The notes beneath the pieces are model-generated. The model saw only the letters and a program-made list of their open reading frames with translations. It had not been told where the DNA came from and ran no database searches. Shown one piece after another: positions 61,099 through 64,000 of a DNA stretch of 64,000 bases (its first letter is position 1; every line of letters begins with the position of its first letter). The translations under genes and the position numbers were made by a program. Origin of the DNA: Atopsyche davidsoni (lineage: Eukaryota > Arthropoda > Insecta > Trichoptera > Hydrobiosidae); the NCBI GenBank assembly GCA_022113835.1, contig JAILWY010000027.1, positions 6,202,501-6,266,500 of the forward strand, written 5' to 3'.

Positions 61099-62935
61099 TT
61101 TATTATGTCATCACTATTAATAAAATGACTCACAAATATTTTTTGGTTATATCTTAAATTTTTTTTTTAAATATATGTATTTTTATAAATAAATCATATA
61201 TTAAGTATGTTAATACTAATATTGAGTGCACTTAAAAGTTATTAGCTTAAAAAGTGCTTTTAAAAATATAGAGATTTTAAAATATCATGACGAAAATGTC
61301 GTTAACATTTAATTTATTCTCTTTTAATTAAATTTCCATTCACCGAGAATGCTAATCGCGTAAAACTAATAAAATTTCCTTCCCGGAAAAATACCTTAGG
61401 GATACCTTACACGAAGTTGAGAATTTTTATATTTTCGTAAAAAATATTTTTGTAGGCATAAAAATACTCAATGAGGATGAAGGAATATAACAAACATTAT
61501 TTTTGATGTATATGTTTGAAAATCGGTTCCAACCCGTGATTTTACATTTAGTCATCTACAACAGCAAGTCTATTAAATATGTATTTTAATAATGTGTCAA
61601 TGATTGATTTTATGATTTAAAAACCTAGTAGTATGTTACAGTAAATAATCAGTTGCCGGCCAGCCAACAATGGATATCAATCAAATTGATGTCGCCCATG
61701 CTATAATTGTCTAATACTTTCAGAAATTGATTACACACCTGATTTTTGCTTATGAAGCAAGCTTTTTAATAAATATGTCCGTAATTATGGAAACAATCGT
61801 TTAAACCTTTTTTCGTTTTCTCCTAAAGGTAATTTTTTCAATTCAAAGATTATTTTGACAACTGGGCGCATCCAAAAATGATGAGGCATACATAACAGTT
61901 CCCTCGAGAAGTTTTGTGTGTGAGCTCACTCATAATAAAAATAAATTGACATTGTTTTCATTATTATTTGTAGTTATTTGAGATAGAAAGATAGATGTTT
62001 TTATTATTAAAAAAAAATGTACAATATCAAATTATAATTGCAAAAGAATAGGCTGGGTAATGCGATTATCTCCCTATATTAAGTTGCTATTACGAAATAT
62101 GGTCAAATAAAAAATATTACAAAGAAACACAGTTATACTAGAGAAAAAAAACCAACGGAAAATATTATTTTTCTCTGTGAGAGATTTTTATCCAATTACA
62201 CCCTGAGGCTTTTTTCTGTAAAGGGCTACCTTTAGGTGGACGTTCGAATTTTCGCTTGAAACTTTTATTTCATGACAATAGATATAATGAATAATGGACA
62301 TTTAATTTATACTGAGCGAAATGATTTAATGGACATATCGTGTTTTGATATTTATTTCCATCGATAGTAAATTTATTACGTAAATATAATTGTTAATTTT
62401 ATAAATTTAAATCTGTTCAAATCGATAACATAACTTTTTTCTCATTAGTATCTTATCATTTCAAAATATTAAATAAAACATTGCTCTAATATTTACCATG
62501 AATTAAATTTAAAAAATTAAGTGTTGTTTTATTTATAAATTTGAATCATTCATTTATGTGTTGATTGAAAGATGTTAGAGCTATAATGCTTATATATAGT
62601 ACATCTAGATTTAAATTCAAATTATTCACATAGAGTTTTGAGATAAAACATTGTTTGCCTGTCCCACGTAAGATAAAGTTGTTGAGAGATAAAAGTTTCT
62701 GAGCTGCTTTACGATACATTTCTCCGAGTTTTTCTGCTTCGATTTGAACAAACTACAAAACAAATATCGGAAACAAATTTCTGCGTTGCTCTCTACCGGA
62801 AAAATGAATAAAGGTCAAGTAAGAGGAAAATTATTGATACATTTTAGAGTTAAAGAATTCATTTTTAGAAAAATGCTAAAACCAAATTCATTCTTAGCTG
62901 AAATATCTCTTCTATTTGCAAACCCGCCATTTTTG
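61099..62935. other. AT-rich DNA with short complex stretches
   Basis: Slightly balanced at 61650-61700, 61860-61930, 62190-62260 and 62640-62740. A 65-codon frame (62744-62941, +) is Lys-rich without domain. No gene supported. Confidence 0.6.
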
Positions 62936-62947
62936 GTTTAATGGTTA
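62936..62947 (+). repeat. Left target-site duplication, element B
   Basis: GTTTAATGGTTA matches GTTTAATAGTTA at 63188-63199 with one substitution, which suggests an older insertion than A or C. Confidence 0.6.
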
Positions 62948-63187
62948 GAAATTCAATATTTTTGACAGAGAGTACTTGGTGGAATTCCATTTTAATATTT
63001 TAAATAATAAGTAAAATACTTGAGAGACAACCTCTCCCTATAACAATTTTTTTACCTAACCGCTTATTATTATATAAAATCTGACTCTGTGTGATAATGG
63101 CAACGTGATAGGTTGGCGAAACCGGTCACCAATAAAAATCTATTTGTGGAAAAATCACTCAAGTATTTTATTTATTATTTAAAACAT
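62948..63187 (+). mobile_element. Palindromic retroposon-like element B (relative of A)
   Basis: 240 bp between 12-bp near-exact TSDs. It starts at exactly the same base as element A, and the first 40 bp match almost completely. Inverted arms (62999-63024 and 63158-63183, 25 of 26 paired) enclose a longer interior with GAGAG-ACAAC-CTCTC and the core GATAATG (63093-63099), CAAC-GTGATAG-GTTG, CGAAAC (63117-63122), then CCGGTCACC as in A. Its core is closer to the CTGATGATG...CGAAAC form of element C than A's is. One stem pair present in A (GCCAAC/GTTGGC) is a mismatch here. No ORF. Confidence 0.65.
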
Positions 63188-63199
63188 GTTTAATAGTTA
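63188..63199 (+). repeat. Right target-site duplication, element B
   Basis: GTTTAATAGTTA, 11 of 12 identical to the left copy, followed by a short TA run (to about 63216). Confidence 0.6.
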
Positions 63200-63515
63200 T
63201 ATATATATATATATTGGCGTGCATAATAAAACCAATCCTACAAGTAAATGATGTTTTGGCTATAAAATATCATTAGAATTTACAAATATAAAATATACTC
63301 ATTGCTATTTACTTCTAAAATATAAATATGATAACCACGTGATTTATTGATATTATTTCGAATACTATAAGAATTCTATCTAAAATATAGTATACTACCT
63401 AGTACTGGTTATAAATTACCTATATTGAACCTTATACAATAGAAACGTACTCGAATTCAATACAAACCTTTTCAAAATATCCCCGAGTTTTGCATTTAAA
63501 TGTACATATGAAGTA
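63200..63515. other. AT-rich noncoding DNA
   Basis: Starts with a short TA run. Nothing else supported. Confidence 0.65.
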
Positions 63516-63532
63516 CACGTGTAGTACACGTG
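63516..63532. promoter_or_regulatory. Tandem CACGTG E-boxes
   Basis: CACGTG at 63516-63521 and 63527-63532, within a directly repeated GTACACGTG and with 11-bp start-to-start spacing (about one helical turn). This arrangement is typical of cooperative bHLH-PAS or Myc-type binding, for example tandem Clock/Cycle sites. Function is inferred from spacing and sequence only. Confidence 0.35.
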
Positions 63533-64000
63533 GCAACACAATATCAAATAAACAGACATGAAATATGACTCGATCCCAGTGTTCTCGAATCCCATTCTTC
63601 TTCCCAAGAATAACAGTAGATTCCGCACCTGCAGGTTCATAAAATTGCTTTGAAGTCGATTTTTTAAATTGAATTCTCTTTGTAAATATTTTACAGTAGC
63701 CTATTTATATAACTTCCAATATAAAATTCAGAGCAAATACTTCTTTGAATCGTTACAATAAATATTTACGCACCTGGATAACTAAAAATTGACAATCTTT
63801 ATTGAAAAGTTTTAAATTCTCATAACAAATCTGAAAAAGATTTTTGGCAGAAAAAAAAATCCGGCGGTTATGTCTTACTTTTTATATCCAATAGATTTTT
63901 CAGTGTCGAATTTGAATATTTTTAGACACATGAGATATTTGGGCCGACAGAGTTGCTATCAGAACTTGGCCAGGCTGTAATATGAAAATAAAACGTACGC
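63533..64000. other. Noncoding DNA to window end
   Basis: Balanced to about 63640, then AT-rich, with a short complex stretch at 63940-63980. No gene supported. Confidence 0.55.

Noticed and set aside
1..64000. CRISPR array, bacterial operon, rRNA, viral or toxin gene
   Set aside because: No regularly spaced repeats of suitable length, no conserved rRNA segments, and no recognisable viral or toxin domains in any frame I read.

Overview
This is 64 kb of AT-rich (roughly 70% A+T by eye) eukaryotic nuclear DNA, almost certainly animal and most likely insect. The base composition, long noncoding stretches, A-tailed retroposition, short tandem repeats and isolated GC-richer patches all fit an insect gene desert or a very large intron. 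I cannot name the order or species. There is no bacterial gene organisation, and I recognise no complete protein-coding gene, rRNA, tRNA, known microRNA, CRISPR array or intact transposon ORF. The longest open frames (about 120 codons) are no longer than expected by chance at this composition, and one of them is simply a translated TA microsatellite.

Layout. 1-8.5 kb is AT-rich noncoding DNA with a possible retroposon tail (3.2 kb), a 26-bp palindrome (4.2 kb), a Tc1-like transposon end (5.3 kb) and a GC patch (5.9 kb). At 8.5-9.4 kb lie three repeat features: a short palindromic element with a 13-bp target-site duplication (TSD), a 72-bp TA microsatellite, and a retroposed mRNA 3' end with poly(A) signal, A-tail and 13-bp TSD. 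From 9.8 to 38 kb, AT-rich DNA alternates with 100-400 bp patches of higher complexity and GC, which look like conserved noncoding or enhancer DNA. At 39.1 kb is a second palindromic element with a 12-bp TSD, and at 39.5 kb a patch carrying a perfect TCAAGGTCA nuclear-receptor site and a POU octamer. At 52.1 kb is the only good internal-exon candidate on the plus strand (89 nt, strong splice sites, Gln-rich in one frame). At 60.3-61.1 kb is an exact 399-bp tandem duplication. At 62.9-63.2 kb is a third palindromic element, a relative of the one at 8.6 kb.

The most interesting signal is the set of three short (197-240 bp) TSD-flanked elements. All are built as long inverted arms around a small hairpin with the shared pattern GATRATG - stem - CGAAAC/T. 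This recalls part of a hammerhead-ribozyme core (CUGAUGA...CGAAAC) such as occurs in Penelope-like elements and retrozymes, but no complete canonical ribozyme is present. The arrangement suggests a small non-autonomous retroposon family in which palindromic RNA structure is under selection.

If the 52.1-kb exon is real, most of the surrounding sequence would be intron of that gene, and the GC-richer patches would be candidate regulatory elements in or near it. That is inference from layout only.
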